From contig CAIJNR010000038.1 in the NCBI GenBank assembly GCA_903822055.1, positions 1 to 40,781 on the forward strand: 40,781 bases of DNA. Reading direction: 5' to 3'. Each line of letters opens with the position of its first letter. Within the stretch, counting starts at the first letter, position 1. Shown piece by piece: positions 1 through 10,980 of this stretch. The DNA comes from an uncultured Francisellaceae bacterium (lineage in GTDB: Bacteria; Pseudomonadota; Gammaproteobacteria; UBA6186; Azoamicaceae). The position numbers and the translations under genes are program-made. The notes beneath the pieces are model-generated. The model ran no database searches. It saw only the letters and a list, made by a program, of their open reading frames with translations, and had not been told where the DNA came from.

Positions 1-930
1 AGTATTAGTGCGCCAATAAAAACAATCTTCCGCATTTGCTTTTAAAGTACGAATTATTTCTTCTATAGCAAACCCTTCAAAAGAAGCACCGCGTTTAGGC
101 GATAAAAAAAATTCATCTTGATTTGTTATATGAGTTAAATAATGGAAGATCCCGCTATCTCGAATATAAGTTTTTGGTGATTTAATTTGGCGTTTTCCAA
201 TATTTGCATACCAAGGTTGCAGGATCCTAACCATTAACATATCTTGTAAAAGATCTAAATAACGTTTTATTGATTGTGCTGATAAATTTAAACTGGTAGC
301 AAGTTCATTAGCATTAAAAATTTGTCCATGAAAATTAGCTAACATCATCCAAAAACGTCTTAAATGAACTGCTGGGATTTTAAAGCCTAAATTAGGTACA
401 TCTTGCTCTAATAAAGTTCTAACATAATCTTCTCGCCACTCTAAGCTTTCTTGATCTGAATTTGACAAATAAGATCTAGGAAAACCACCTCTAAACCACA
501 GCGTTTTCCATTCTTTTGTTTCGGTAAAATTAAATGGGGTAATCTCTCTATAATGAATACGTCCGGTAAGGCTTTCGGAACTTTGTTGAATTAAATGTTT
601 TGATGCACTGCCTAAAATTAAAAACCTTTGATCTTCACGTTCGTCATGTAAAACCCGCAAGATAGGAAAAATATCTTTTGAGCGTTGTATTTCATCAATA
701 ACTATTAAACCAGTTAAATTTTTTAAGTGTTGATATGGTTCTATTAATCTCTCAAAATCATTAGGATTTTCTAAATCAAAATAATTACGTCTTCCAAAAC
801 CTGGTGTTTTTTTACAATATGCTTTGGCAAGAGTGGTTTTCCCACATTGTCTAGGACCTAAAAGAGCTAGAATTCGTCTGTTAGAATTAAATTTTTGATC
901 TAATAAATTTAAAAGTTCTGTACGTTCCAT
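1..930 (-). CDS. AAA-family ATPase with DUF4143-type C-terminus (partial, 3' end off the left edge)
   Basis: Reading down from an ATG at 930-928 the frame stays open to base 1, giving at least 310 residues. It starts MERTELLNLLDQKF. A Walker A motif (GPRQCGKTT, about residues 25-33) and a Walker B motif (LIVIDEIQ, about residue 75) are clear. They are followed by a sensor-like LILGSAS and the usual GGFP segment of the AAA_14/DUF4143 family. The middle part (about residues 185-215) looks like the winged-helix linker with the phrase SAQSIKRYLDLL. These ATPases are common, poorly understood cytoplasmic proteins of bacteria and archaea, often in accessory DNA. A decayed, clearly different member of the same family lies at 38078-39093. 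The family assignment is firm; the cellular role is unknown. Confidence 0.85.
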   Translation of the reverse strand, partial: MERTELLNLLDQKFNSNRRILALLGPRQCGKTTLAKAYCKKTPGFGRRNYFDLENPNDFERLIEPYQHLKNLTGLIVIDEIQRSKDIFPILRVLHDEREDQRFLILGSASKHLIQQSSESLTGRIHYREITPFNFTETKEWKTLWFRGGFPRSYLSNSDQESLEWREDYVRTLLEQDVPNLGFKIPAVHLRRFWMMLANFHGQIFNANELATSLNLSAQSIKRYLDLLQDMLMVRILQPWYANIGKRQIKSPKTYIRDSGIFHYLTHITNQDEFFLSPKRGASFEGFAIEEIIRTLKANAEDCFYWRTNT

Positions 931-1116
931 ATTATTAACTATACAACAAAAATACCTTGTAAATCAACCGTCGGATGGAATATTTGCAAGATGTACTCAG
1001 CATTATGTATTAAAGATTGCTTGTAATTCCACCAATATCATCTATTCTTTATTTTATAATAATAACAATTTCGTTTACTGACATTGAACCATTGTTCTAG
1101 TCGGAGTTCATTAAAA

Positions 1117-4100
1117 ATGCCACGGATCATAGGCTCATCAAAAAATAAATTTTATTTTAATCAAAAAAAAACTTTAGCTGCTTTTTTGCTAGGTCAGTTT
1201 GCAATTATTGGAATTGCGTGGGGGGTGCATACTATAGGTGAGAATGGTACGGTACCATTCGGTTCTGGCACGTTAACGCTGTATCAATATAGCGAATGGT
1301 ATCTGGACCAAATAGGGTATACTGCTACTAGTGGTGCTGTTAAGAAAACAGTCTGGTTTCACGAAGGAGGAACAGGACAGGTTCAAGGTGACGGCATGTG
1401 GTGTTTATCTCAAATCAAACCCCCGGGACAAGGCATCACAAACATACTACTTACTTCAGTTCCAGCTGAATCATTTCAAGTGTACATGGGTACTTCTACC
1501 ATGCACATAAATGCAATTATAGATTATAGTGTTAATGACAATGCTTCTAGATCTAGTGCTTTTATTAGTCCTAAAAATAATTGTAATGGTAGCTATTCTA
1601 TTAATAATACCGGAGTTGTTACTGTTGTTAGTGATAATCCTAATTCTGCTGCGATCGATTTTAGTAATAGCGGAACAATGAACCTTACTTTTACACAAAG
1701 TTCTTTCGTTGCATCACCGATTACAGTAGGAGCCCCAAATACCAGTCTGGCGTACTTAGATAGTGCTACCATGCTTCCTAAAACTGCTGCTATCATCGGC
1801 AATATTATTGGCAGCAACAATGGCGATACATTTAATATTAACGCTGGCACAATAACTGGTAATATTAAAGGTGGTACTGGAACCAACACATTAAACATAA
1901 ATACTAATTTTACTACTGAAGGTACAATCGATAAAATACAAACTATAAAAGTTAATAATCTAAACAATGCTAACCAAGGCCCAATTTTTACAGTTAACAA
2001 TTCTATAACTAATGTTGATACTAGTTTTGCGATTGCATCTAAAACACAAACAACAGTAAAGGATGGTGGAATAATTTCTGGGAAAGGTCAATTAACAAAT
2101 TCAGGTACTTTAGATTTAAATTCTGGCAGTAATGTTAGTCTTAAAATAACAAACAATTCTGGTGGAATTGTTAATGTTGGTAGTGCCATTTCTAGTAGCA
2201 ATGTGTTAACTAATTCAGGGGTGTTAAACTTGAATTTAGGTGGAACAATTAGCTCACCCATAAAGTTTGGAACTAGTGGAGAAAGAACTATAAACCTTAA
2301 TGGTGGAACAATAACTAGTGCATTAACTGGTACTAGTGATTATGGCGAAACGATCAATGCAACGGGAGATTATACTACTGCTGCAACGCTAGAAGTTCAA
2401 AAATTCGGAAATATGTCGATAACTTCTCCACATTTTATTATTAAATCACCAACAGAAATTACTTTTAATTTTGCAACTGGGTTTAACACAGAGACAACCT
2501 TAGCTAGCGGAGCTGATCTTTGTGGTGGAGGCGCTATTAGTAATGCTGGTGCACTTTCAGTTTTATCAGGCGCTACCATAGGGGCTTCTTCACCAATGGG
2601 AAATATAATTAATTCAGGTACTATAAATGTTGGCGGTGATGTTAGGGTTAAATCGTTTACTAATGGTATAAGTGAACCAGCTGGTAAAGGAAAATTAACA
2701 GCTATAAATACTATAAATATTTTGATTAATAATGGTGGCACAGCTACTGGTAGTTATTCTGATTCAGGTCCACTTCAACCAATACCATCTGATCAACCAC
2801 CAACAATAACTCTCTCTGATCCTAATTCAAGAATATATGTAAATGGTAACGCTACAAATCTTAATGCAGATGGTACAATTCCTGATGCTAATCAACCAGT
2901 GGTACTTTTTAATTCAACCTCTCATCGTATTGTGGTAGCAGATCTGGATAGTGGTAGTGTCCCAGAAACTATATTATTGATGGGCCATAATGGAAAAATA
3001 GGTTTTAGCTCTACTTATTTATCAGCAAATGGTACACCACCAGCAGGGGTTACTATTTTGGGTAAAAATACCTCCAATGTATCTATTACTGGAACAGTAG
3101 CTTTATTGCAAACTGCTTTAGATAACTTAACGTTTACCTCTACATTACCAAATAGATATGGATTAGCCAGTATGAGTATAGCTATGAATGATAATAGCTC
3201 TCTAGGAGCAGATCCTGTAGTCGGTAGTTCTTCTTCTGATGGTGGCAGTAATAATTCTGGATTTTTAAATATTACTGCTGGAAAAATGATTACAAATAAT
3301 GTAACTAATAATGTAGGTTCTATAAATATTTCCGGAGGAGATTTATCGGCATCCACTGTTAATGTCAATACTATTACGAACAAACCAGGACAACTTATAA
3401 AAGTTTCCGGTGCGGGTACCATTGGTAAAAATCAAGCTTTTGGTGTTGTAAATAACCATGGAGTTATGACCTTTGATGGTGCCGGCGCGACTATCAACGC
3501 TTCTTCAATCGAACTTTTTCATGATACTGGGTATGTTACTGCAGATAGTGGGAGTTTAACTACTTCAGGAACAATAACTACTCCTATTAACATGCATAAT
3601 GGATCACTCTTAACGGTATCTGGTGGCACTATAAATGGAGTTGTTAATGATGTAGAAACTGCTCCAAACACAACAAGTACAGTTAATATAGTAGGTACTT
3701 TTTCTACTACCAAAGGAATTAATAATGTAAAAACTATTAATGTAGGACATGATGACAGTAATGTTGGTAACTTTACAATTAATAATCCTATATCAAGACT
3801 TGGTTCTAGTTTTACAACCGAACAAGGAACAGTGGTTACGATAAATGCGGATAAAGGTGGTAGCATTTCAACTGGTTCTGGTACTTCTAGAGCCACTATA
3901 GTAAATGCCGGAAGTATAACATTATCTTCTACTGCTACCGGGGGAAGTGCTGGTTCTGCTGGTGGTACTCAAACAGATCAAGCAACTCTATTAGGAGCTA
4001 TTAATGTTCCTATGGGTAATGTTACTAATACAGGAACATTTAACGTTAATACAGGTAATTCTTATGTGGGAGATTTTACTAATGGTTTAGAAAAATCTTC

Positions 4101-7100
4101 GTTAAACATTTCTAAAGGATTATTTAAGACAGAGGATATTTATAATACCATAGGTACTATAACAGTTTCTGGGGGAGACTTGTCTGGCCGTTTAGCTAAC
4201 CACAATAACTTAACTAATAATGCCCAACAAAATATAGTAGTTTCTGGTAGTGGTAGTATCGGAAAAAGTAATGCGTTTGCTAATATAAATAATTATGGGA
4301 TTATAACTATAAAATCAGATGCCACTGGATCAAGTGCTGCTACGTCAGATGTTGCAGCAGTTGCTACTATATACGGCACAATCAATTTTCTTGGAACTGG
4401 TGTTAATGATACTGGAGTGTTAAATCTTGCTGGTGGTGCAGTAGCTGGAAACATTATAGGCTCTTCTGTTAGCCCTAACGGTACTATTAATGTTGCTAAA
4501 GATTTTACTTACACTGGAGTAAACCCTAGAATTCAAAGAATAGCTACTATTAATGTAACTGATAGTAGTAAATTTTTAGTCAATAATGTTATTTCTAATG
4601 TTAACAAAAAGTTTACTACAGCCATAGGAACTACAACTACTATAAATAATTCAGGTCAATTATCTGGTTTAGGATTTATAAACAATGCTGGAACATTAAC
4701 AATCTCTAGTGGTTTGCTGGATGGAGTTGCAATAGGAACTGGTGCAACAGGTGCTATGGGTAATGTTGTTAATACAGGGACTATTCAAGCTGATGGTGGA
4801 AAAATATATATAGGTACCTTTAATAATCAATTAGCTGCTGCAAAATTGAATATTAACGGTAGTAATTTATTTTCAGGAGATATTAGTAACGATTCTGGGC
4901 TTATAGCAATTTCTAGCGGTGATTTATCTAGTATAAGTACTAGTGTTGCTAGCAATTTAACAAATGCCGCCAATCAAACAGTAACCGTTTCTGACACTGG
5001 TACAATTGGTTATAATCAAGCGTTAGGTACTATAACTAATAATGGTATTTTTAATGCAGGTGGTAATATAATTACCAACATTTTCACTAATGCTAATAAA
5101 GATGCAGCATTAAACCTTACTAAAGGTACGCTTAAAACTGCATCTTTAAATAATACTTTGGGTGCTATAACAATTGATGGTGGAGATTTTTCTGGGGTTA
5201 ATGCTAATAGTAATTTAACCAATGCAGCTAATCAAACTATAACTATTTCTACGAAAGGTACAATAGGGGTTAGCCAACCATTAGCAACCATTACAAATGA
5301 TGGAACAATTAATATCGAGTCTAGTAAATTCAATGTTAATACCATAACGAACAATTCTGACGGGATCCTAAATGTTGATGCTGGTGGAACTATCTCTAAT
5401 ACTACTTTAACAACAACTGGAGTAATTAATTTAAACAGTGGTGGAACAATTAATGTTCCTGTTACTTTTGGAACAGGAACTACTGGCACTTTAAATTTAT
5501 CTGGCGGTGTTATTGGTGGAGCTATTGGTGGTGTTGCTAATGTTGCAGGTAATGGTACTGTTAATGTTGTTCAAAATTTTACTTACGATGGCATTAATGA
5601 TCCTATAAGTAATATAGCGCATATTAATGTAAATTCTGGTAGTTTTAATGTTAATGGTCCAGTTGATATAAACAATTCTTTTAACATTGCAACTAACGCT
5701 ACAACCATTTTAAATAACAATGGTAAAATTTCTAGCACTTTGGATGCCATTTTAACTAATTCTGGAACTTTAACTATGAATAGAGGTGGTACTCTAAATA
5801 TCCCAATTATTTTTGGGGCTAATGGAGGTGTTTTAAATTTAGCAGGTGGTTCTATTAACTCAAACATTGGTGGTCCTGCAAATATTCCAGGCCATGGTAC
5901 GGTTAATTTCATTAACAATCTTACTTACAACGACAGCGATCCAACTATTGGAAATATAGATAATGTTAATGTAACCACTGGTACTTTTAATATTAACAAA
6001 CCGATTGTTGCAATTAATACAGCGTTTTCCACAGCAATAGGTAGTACGACAAATATAAATTCTAATGGATTTATAGCAGGTATAGGTTCTATTAATAACG
6101 CGGGAACTATAACATTGGCTGGCGGTACTATAGGAGCCAAAGGTGCTGGCACAGATGCTATGCCAGATTATACTATAAACGGTATAATAAATACTGGCAC
6201 TATAAATGTAAATAATAATGTTTATGTTTCTGGAGATATTAATAATGGAACAGCGGAAGCACTAGGTAATGGTGGAACCGCTCTAGTTTATGCTCTAAAC
6301 CCTCCAATTGTCGGCGATGTATCAACACCAGTTGTTAGTGCAATAATAGTAAATTCTGGAGCTACAATTTTTAGAACCGGTCCAGCCGTATTGCAAAACA
6401 CTGGTGTAGTAACTGTGAATACTGGTGGTTCTATTAATATGCCTATTCATTTTGGTGCCAGTGATTCTGGTACATTGGATCTTTCTGGTGGACTAGTAAA
6501 TGGAGATATAATTGGCAGCACAACAAACACTAATAGTTATGGAACAATTAATATAAATAACGATTTTACTTATACTGGTCTAACTAGTGATCATTTAAAT
6601 AGTAGCATTATTAGTATGGTAAACGTTATTAACGTGAATAAGACTAGTAAATTTAATGTAAATAATTCTATTGTTGGGATTAATAAATCTTTTAGCAACG
6701 CGCTTAAAGCTACTACAACAATTAGTGCTGGTAATTCGCTTACTGGTTCTGGGGCAATAACTAACTTTGGCACTATGGAATTGTTAGGTGGAACAGTTGG
6801 TTCTAGCATAGCACCATTTGCTAGTTTAACGAATGATGGAACTATAGAGATTAGTAAAAATGGTGTTGGAGGTAATATCTATGCAACAACGTTAAATAAT
6901 AGTTCTGACGGAATATTAAAAGTAAATGCTAATGGTGTTATTAATACTGAAGCTGGTGGGGTTATTAATCAATCTGGAATAATGACCACATCTGGAGATA
7001 TAACTTCTTCAATTAAGTTTGGGAGTAGCGTTGCTACATTAAATATTCTAGGTGGAACTATAACTGGAGACATTACTGGTTATACTGATAGCAATGCTAA

Positions 7101-10100
7101 CGCTAGTGCTAATAGTGCCACTATTGTTGTCAATAATACTAATGCTATTAATCTAACCGTAACTGATCCTTTTACAACCGGTGGTGCAATTAAGGACATT
7201 AGTTCTATTAATCTAAATTCTGGTAATTTTATAATTAACAATCCTATAACTGAACTCAACCATGCTTTTACTACTTTATATAACACTACGACTACTATAA
7301 ATGCTACTGGCAGCATTGCAGGGACTGGTGCTATCGATAACACTGGTACGATGATATTATCCGGTGGTCAAATAGGGGTTGTAGCAGCTACTAATATTCC
7401 ATTTGGTGGGGTATATAATAACGGTATATTTGTTGTACAAAATGATGGTCTAACTAATAATGGAAATATGATAGTAGGTTCTTTGGTTAATGGTGGAACC
7501 AGTAGTGGCGGTAGTTCTGCGAGTAATGCTGCAAACCCATTTGCTACTTACGCTGATATTAATATTAATGTTACCCAAATTGCATTAAATATAGATCTCA
7601 ACAATCAACCATTAACTAGTTCAGTGCCAGGTTCGCAAACCACATCAGAAAACACAGATTTAAAGTTTTCCACTTCCAGTACCCCTCCAAACGCTATTAC
7701 AATAGCGGGAATGGATCAAAATGGTGGAATGATAAACTTAATAGCAACTCATGGTATATTAACGTTACCGACTAGTACTTCTGCAACGCTTACTGTGACA
7801 GGCAATAAAAGTAATAATTTATATATTTCTGGAGTATTGGCTGATTTAAATCATGCTCTGGAAGGATTGGTTTTTACTCCAAATCCTAATTATGTTGGTA
7901 CTGATGCTAATTTAAAGATTGTTATTCAGAATAATCAAACAACTACATCTGAGGATCCTGCTGCTACTGATGTATTTATTCCGCCTTCTATACCAGGATC
8001 ATATAGTCCTGTTTTAAATATTACGTCTGGTATTGTAAGAGCCACTAGCATAACAAACACTTCCGGAACTATAAATATTTCTAGTGTTGGTGCTGATCCT
8101 GGTGATTTATCGAGTACAGATCCAGCACATCCTAGTGCTTTAATAAATGCAGCTGGGCAAACTATAAATATATCTGAGCATGGTACTATTGGTGCTAATA
8201 ATCCATTAGGATCTATAACCAATAGTGGAATAATTAATGCAAGTGGAAGCAATATAATTCTAGGTGAAAGCGATATAATTGTTGCTGATTTTACTAACAA
8301 TAATGCTAATGCATTATTTAATATTACTAACGGTATAACTAAAACTGCTAATATAACGAACACTTTAGGTGGTATAACAATTAGTGGAGGAGACTTATCT
8401 AGCGTTAGCCCTATAGCCACTAATGCTAGTACTTTAACGAATGCAGCTAATCAGATTATAACAGTATCTGGAACTGGTACAATAGGTGCGCATGGTGCGC
8501 TAGGTGCTGTAACTAATAATGGAACTATTAATGCAAGTGGTGGCAGTATAACTGTTGGTACTTTTACTAATAATAATGCTAACGCAGTTTTAAATATTAC
8601 TAGTGGTATAATTAAAACAGGAAATATAGTTAATACATCAGGTGCAACGTTAGGTGGTATAACAATCGGTAATCCTGCATCGCTGGCTGTGTTGCAAGGG
8701 GATTTATCTAGTGCTGGTGCCGCTGGTAGCAGCACTTTAACAAATGCGATAAATCAAACTATAAAAGTCACCGGAGCTGGCACAATAGGTGCGAATGGCT
8801 CACTTGGCACTGTAACCAATTATGGAATAATTAATGCAGGCGGCAGAAGTATAGCTGTTGGTAATTTTGTTAATAACAATGCTAATGCTGTTTTAAATGT
8901 TACCAACGGTACAGTAAATACTGGTACTTTAACCAACACTTCAGGAACTGTAAATATTTCTAATGCCATAGTTAGAACCGCTAATATAACTAACACTTTA
9001 GGAAGCATAATAGTATCTACTGGTGGAGATCTATCTAGTATTGGCGCAGCAGGTACTAGTACTTTAAAGAATGCAGCAAATCAAACTATAACAGTGTCTG
9101 GAACTGGAGTTATTGGTGGTAATCAAAGATTAGGAGCAATAACTAACGATGGTGTTTTTAATATTAATACTCCAACAAATGTTGGTGCTTCAGTTAAAAT
9201 AGCTGGTAATTTTATTAATAGTGTCACCGCTGTCGCTAATTTCAATGGAAATATGGATGTAGGCAACACTGGACTTAATGCTAATACTTTTAATAATTCC
9301 GGTGTTGTAAATATGGTAGCACCAGCTACATTAACTGGCAATTATACGGTATCTGGAACTGGGGTACACATTGTAAACATAGATAGCAATAATATTCCTA
9401 GTACTTTAACATTAAATAATGGATCAGCGGTATTTGCACCAACTTCTTTCATAGATATGCAAAACAGTGGAAATTCTTTAATTCCAAACAATCATCAATA
9501 TACAGTTGTAGCTAATAGTATTATCGCTCCAGTGTTAACAACTAATAATATATTAGGTTTTACTGATTTGGTTCATTATACATCAGGTATAGTAGGTAAT
9601 AACATTGTAATTACTTCCCAAGTTTATCCAATATTAAGTGCCGTAGAAGCAGTAGGTAATTTAACCGCGTACCCTGTAGCTACAGTATTAGATAATTTAG
9701 TTAATAGTGGAACAGCTACTGGTGAATTAAGGACGGCATTAGTTAGAATATATGGGTTAAAGACAAACCAAGAAGTAAGCGATGCAGTAAATCAATTATT
9801 AGTAAATAATTTTACTCCAGAAATTGGTTTTATTCCTCCATCTATGGTGTTTGGTACTATAGCAGAAAGAATTAATTTAGCTCGTTCTGGAATCAATAGT
9901 ATTCAAACTGGTTTCTCGGCTGGTGGCATGCAATCTAACAATGGTTTTTGGCTTAAAGGGATCGGTGGTTCTATTAATCAACAACAGAGAATAAATTCTG
10001 TTGGTTATAATGCTAATACTATAGGTTTTGCATTTGGGTTGGATGATCAAACCTTTGAAGATACATGGTTGGGAATAGGATTTAGTTCGGTAGGTACCCA

Positions 10101-10776
10101 TATAAACAGTAAAGATTCTGCTAGTAAAAAAACTAGTGTTGGCAGCAGACAGGTAACTTTATATGGTAGTTATTCACCAGAAAATTATTATGTAGATGGT
10201 TTTGCGGCTATGGCATTTAATAATTATAAATCAGCTCGCAGCATGTTGTATAATGGATTAAATTATACAGCTATTGCTAATTATACAGCCACGCAACCAT
10301 CTGCTAAAGTAGCAACAGGTTATATACATAGCCTTAATAAGTTTTTTAGAATAGTTCCAAATTTGTCTATTCAGTATTCTACGGTAAAACAAAACCAGTA
10401 TAGTGAAACAGGAGCAGGTGGGCTTGATTTGAGAGTAAGTGGTGCTACTTTAACTCAATTAGAAGGTGGAGTTGGGGTTAAATTTGCTGTGTTACATAAT
10501 GAAGAAGATGATCAAATAATCTATAATCCAGATCTGCATTTTATGGTATTACACGATTTTAAAAGTTCTGCACAAACAACTACCGCACAGTTTCTTGGTG
10601 GTGGTGGTAATTTTTCTTTACAAGGTGCTGTTCCTGATAAAACAACCTATAACATTGGTGCTGCTTTAACTTTTATTCGTAAAGATAGATTGAATTTTAC
10701 AATTAATTATGATTTGCGAAAGAAAAATAAATATATAGGGCATTCAGGTTCTGTGGCTATTAAGTATATGTTTTAA
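1117..10776 (+). CDS. Giant autotransporter adhesin (Sca/OmpB-like), about 3,219 aa
   Basis: The chosen start is the ATG at 1117, because GGAG at 1103-1106 sits about 10 bases upstream; the frame is open 11 codons further to a TTG. The N-terminus has a basic stretch, then a hydrophobic signal segment (TLAAFLLGQFAIIGIAWG). About 2,850 residues of Asn/Gly/Thr-rich beta-helix passenger follow. It holds two repeat families and two cadherin-like modules (about 2820-3210 and 7600-7930), each with a phrase of the type LLQTALDNLTFT or LNHALEGLVFT. The C-terminal ~280 residues, from NGFWLKGIGG (about 9942), are a typical autotransporter barrel ending in Phe (IKYMF). The barrel should insert in the outer membrane and display the passenger on the cell surface, as rickettsial Sca proteins do. 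A TATAAT at 1055-1060 could be the -10 box, without a convincing -35. Two cysteines lie near the N-terminus. Function as adhesin is inferred from family. Confidence 0.93.
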   Translation: MPRIIGSSKNKFYFNQKKTLAAFLLGQFAIIGIAWGVHTIGENGTVPFGSGTLTLYQYSEWYLDQIGYTATSGAVKKTVWFHEGGTGQVQGDGMWCLSQIKPPGQGITNILLTSVPAESFQVYMGTSTMHINAIIDYSVNDNASRSSAFISPKNNCNGSYSINNTGVVTVVSDNPNSAAIDFSNSGTMNLTFTQSSFVASPITVGAPNTSLAYLDSATMLPKTAAIIGNIIGSNNGDTFNINAGTITGNIKGGTGTNTLNINTNFTTEGTIDKIQTIKVNNLNNANQGPIFTVNNSITNVDTSFAIASKTQTTVKDGGIISGKGQLTNSGTLDLNSGSNVSLKITNNSGGIVNVGSAISSSNVLTNSGVLNLNLGGTISSPIKFGTSGERTINLNGGTITSALTGTSDYGETINATGDYTTAATLEVQKFGNMSITSPHFIIKSPTEITFNFATGFNTETTLASGADLCGGGAISNAGALSVLSGATIGASSPMGNIINSGTINVGGDVRVKSFTNGISEPAGKGKLTAINTINILINNGGTATGSYSDSGPLQPIPSDQPPTITLSDPNSRIYVNGNATNLNADGTIPDANQPVVLFNSTSHRIVVADLDSGSVPETILLMGHNGKIGFSSTYLSANGTPPAGVTILGKNTSNVSITGTVALLQTALDNLTFTSTLPNRYGLASMSIAMNDNSSLGADPVVGSSSSDGGSNNSGFLNITAGKMITNNVTNNVGSINISGGDLSASTVNVNTITNKPGQLIKVSGAGTIGKNQAFGVVNNHGVMTFDGAGATINASSIELFHDTGYVTADSGSLTTSGTITTPINMHNGSLLTVSGGTINGVVNDVETAPNTTSTVNIVGTFSTTKGINNVKTINVGHDDSNVGNFTINNPISRLGSSFTTEQGTVVTINADKGGSISTGSGTSRATIVNAGSITLSSTATGGSAGSAGGTQTDQATLLGAINVPMGNVTNTGTFNVNTGNSYVGDFTNGLEKSSLNISKGLFKTEDIYNTIGTITVSGGDLSGRLANHNNLTNNAQQNIVVSGSGSIGKSNAFANINNYGIITIKSDATGSSAATSDVAAVATIYGTINFLGTGVNDTGVLNLAGGAVAGNIIGSSVSPNGTINVAKDFTYTGVNPRIQRIATINVTDSSKFLVNNVISNVNKKFTTAIGTTTTINNSGQLSGLGFINNAGTLTISSGLLDGVAIGTGATGAMGNVVNTGTIQADGGKIYIGTFNNQLAAAKLNINGSNLFSGDISNDSGLIAISSGDLSSISTSVASNLTNAANQTVTVSDTGTIGYNQALGTITNNGIFNAGGNIITNIFTNANKDAALNLTKGTLKTASLNNTLGAITIDGGDFSGVNANSNLTNAANQTITISTKGTIGVSQPLATITNDGTINIESSKFNVNTITNNSDGILNVDAGGTISNTTLTTTGVINLNSGGTINVPVTFGTGTTGTLNLSGGVIGGAIGGVANVAGNGTVNVVQNFTYDGINDPISNIAHINVNSGSFNVNGPVDINNSFNIATNATTILNNNGKISSTLDAILTNSGTLTMNRGGTLNIPIIFGANGGVLNLAGGSINSNIGGPANIPGHGTVNFINNLTYNDSDPTIGNIDNVNVTTGTFNINKPIVAINTAFSTAIGSTTNINSNGFIAGIGSINNAGTITLAGGTIGAKGAGTDAMPDYTINGIINTGTINVNNNVYVSGDINNGTAEALGNGGTALVYALNPPIVGDVSTPVVSAIIVNSGATIFRTGPAVLQNTGVVTVNTGGSINMPIHFGASDSGTLDLSGGLVNGDIIGSTTNTNSYGTININNDFTYTGLTSDHLNSSIISMVNVINVNKTSKFNVNNSIVGINKSFSNALKATTTISAGNSLTGSGAITNFGTMELLGGTVGSSIAPFASLTNDGTIEISKNGVGGNIYATTLNNSSDGILKVNANGVINTEAGGVINQSGIMTTSGDITSSIKFGSSVATLNILGGTITGDITGYTDSNANASANSATIVVNNTNAINLTVTDPFTTGGAIKDISSINLNSGNFIINNPITELNHAFTTLYNTTTTINATGSIAGTGAIDNTGTMILSGGQIGVVAATNIPFGGVYNNGIFVVQNDGLTNNGNMIVGSLVNGGTSSGGSSASNAANPFATYADININVTQIALNIDLNNQPLTSSVPGSQTTSENTDLKFSTSSTPPNAITIAGMDQNGGMINLIATHGILTLPTSTSATLTVTGNKSNNLYISGVLADLNHALEGLVFTPNPNYVGTDANLKIVIQNNQTTTSEDPAATDVFIPPSIPGSYSPVLNITSGIVRATSITNTSGTINISSVGADPGDLSSTDPAHPSALINAAGQTINISEHGTIGANNPLGSITNSGIINASGSNIILGESDIIVADFTNNNANALFNITNGITKTANITNTLGGITISGGDLSSVSPIATNASTLTNAANQIITVSGTGTIGAHGALGAVTNNGTINASGGSITVGTFTNNNANAVLNITSGIIKTGNIVNTSGATLGGITIGNPASLAVLQGDLSSAGAAGSSTLTNAINQTIKVTGAGTIGANGSLGTVTNYGIINAGGRSIAVGNFVNNNANAVLNVTNGTVNTGTLTNTSGTVNISNAIVRTANITNTLGSIIVSTGGDLSSIGAAGTSTLKNAANQTITVSGTGVIGGNQRLGAITNDGVFNINTPTNVGASVKIAGNFINSVTAVANFNGNMDVGNTGLNANTFNNSGVVNMVAPATLTGNYTVSGTGVHIVNIDSNNIPSTLTLNNGSAVFAPTSFIDMQNSGNSLIPNNHQYTVVANSIIAPVLTTNNILGFTDLVHYTSGIVGNNIVITSQVYPILSAVEAVGNLTAYPVATVLDNLVNSGTATGELRTALVRIYGLKTNQEVSDAVNQLLVNNFTPEIGFIPPSMVFGTIAERINLARSGINSIQTGFSAGGMQSNNGFWLKGIGGSINQQQRINSVGYNANTIGFAFGLDDQTFEDTWLGIGFSSVGTHINSKDSASKKTSVGSRQVTLYGSYSPENYYVDGFAAMAFNNYKSARSMLYNGLNYTAIANYTATQPSAKVATGYIHSLNKFFRIVPNLSIQYSTVKQNQYSETGAGGLDLRVSGATLTQLEGGVGVKFAVLHNEEDDQIIYNPDLHFMVLHDFKSSAQTTTAQFLGGGGNFSLQGAVPDKTTYNIGAALTFIRKDRLNFTINYDLRKKNKYIGHSGSVAIKYMF
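1987..7370 (+). repeat. Passenger repeat family B (FxINNPI type), about 7 copies
   Basis: A second unit of the form FxINNPIxxxNxxFTTxxxTTTTIN, then a GxGxIxNxGT segment, occurs at about 1987, 3772, 4576, 5641, 5986, 6652 and 7228. It is spread through the first two thirds of the passenger and is absent from the cluster of family A copies between 8140 and 9177. The pattern fits a modular beta-helix made of two interleaved building blocks. Confidence 0.7.
3373..9177 (+). repeat. Passenger repeat family A (NAANQTITVSGTGTIG type), 8 copies
   Basis: A ~38-residue unit of the form LTNAANQTITVSGTGTIG, then x5, then LGxITNNGxIN recurs at about 3373, 4210, 4957, 5215, 8140, 8432, 8738 and 9062. Most copies follow a GDLSS-type element. 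The four copies between 8140 and 9177 are nearly regular, spaced about 290-325 bases apart, and are most alike. That suggests recent tandem expansion near the 3' end of the passenger. Each unit probably makes one or two turns of the beta-helix. Confidence 0.8.
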
Positions 10777-10872
10777 CACATCACATTGCATTTGAAAGAA
10801 ATTCCTCACGATATCTAAACTAATATTGCTTTAACAAAAATAAATTATAACCTTGACGCACGGCAGGAGTTT

Positions 10873-10896
10873 TTGTTATTAATATGTAAATAACAA
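10873..10896. terminator. 8-bp inverted repeat downstream of the autotransporter
   Basis: TTGTTATT (10873-10880) and AATAACAA (10889-10896) form a perfect 8-bp stem with an 8-base loop. It is AT-only apart from two G/C pairs and is not followed by a T run, so it would be a weak terminator at best. It sits between the autotransporter stop and the next gene. Confidence 0.2.
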
Positions 10897-10980
10897 GATT
10901 TAATCTTTAACAAGTTAACGAGGTAAAAAGCGTTAATTGCAATACTAAAATATTTATTAATTATTGATGGAGGAAATGTT

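Noticed and set aside
1084-1116. TTG start 11 codons upstream of the autotransporter ATG.
   Set aside because: The GGAG site at 1103-1106 serves the ATG at 1117, and the signal peptide fits that start.
1471-10101. Many minus-strand open frames of 60-160 codons inside the autotransporter gene.
   Set aside because: They mirror the Asn/Thr/Gly codon bias of the repeats (hydrophobic Val/Pro/Leu-rich translations), have no ribosome sites and no recognisable domains.
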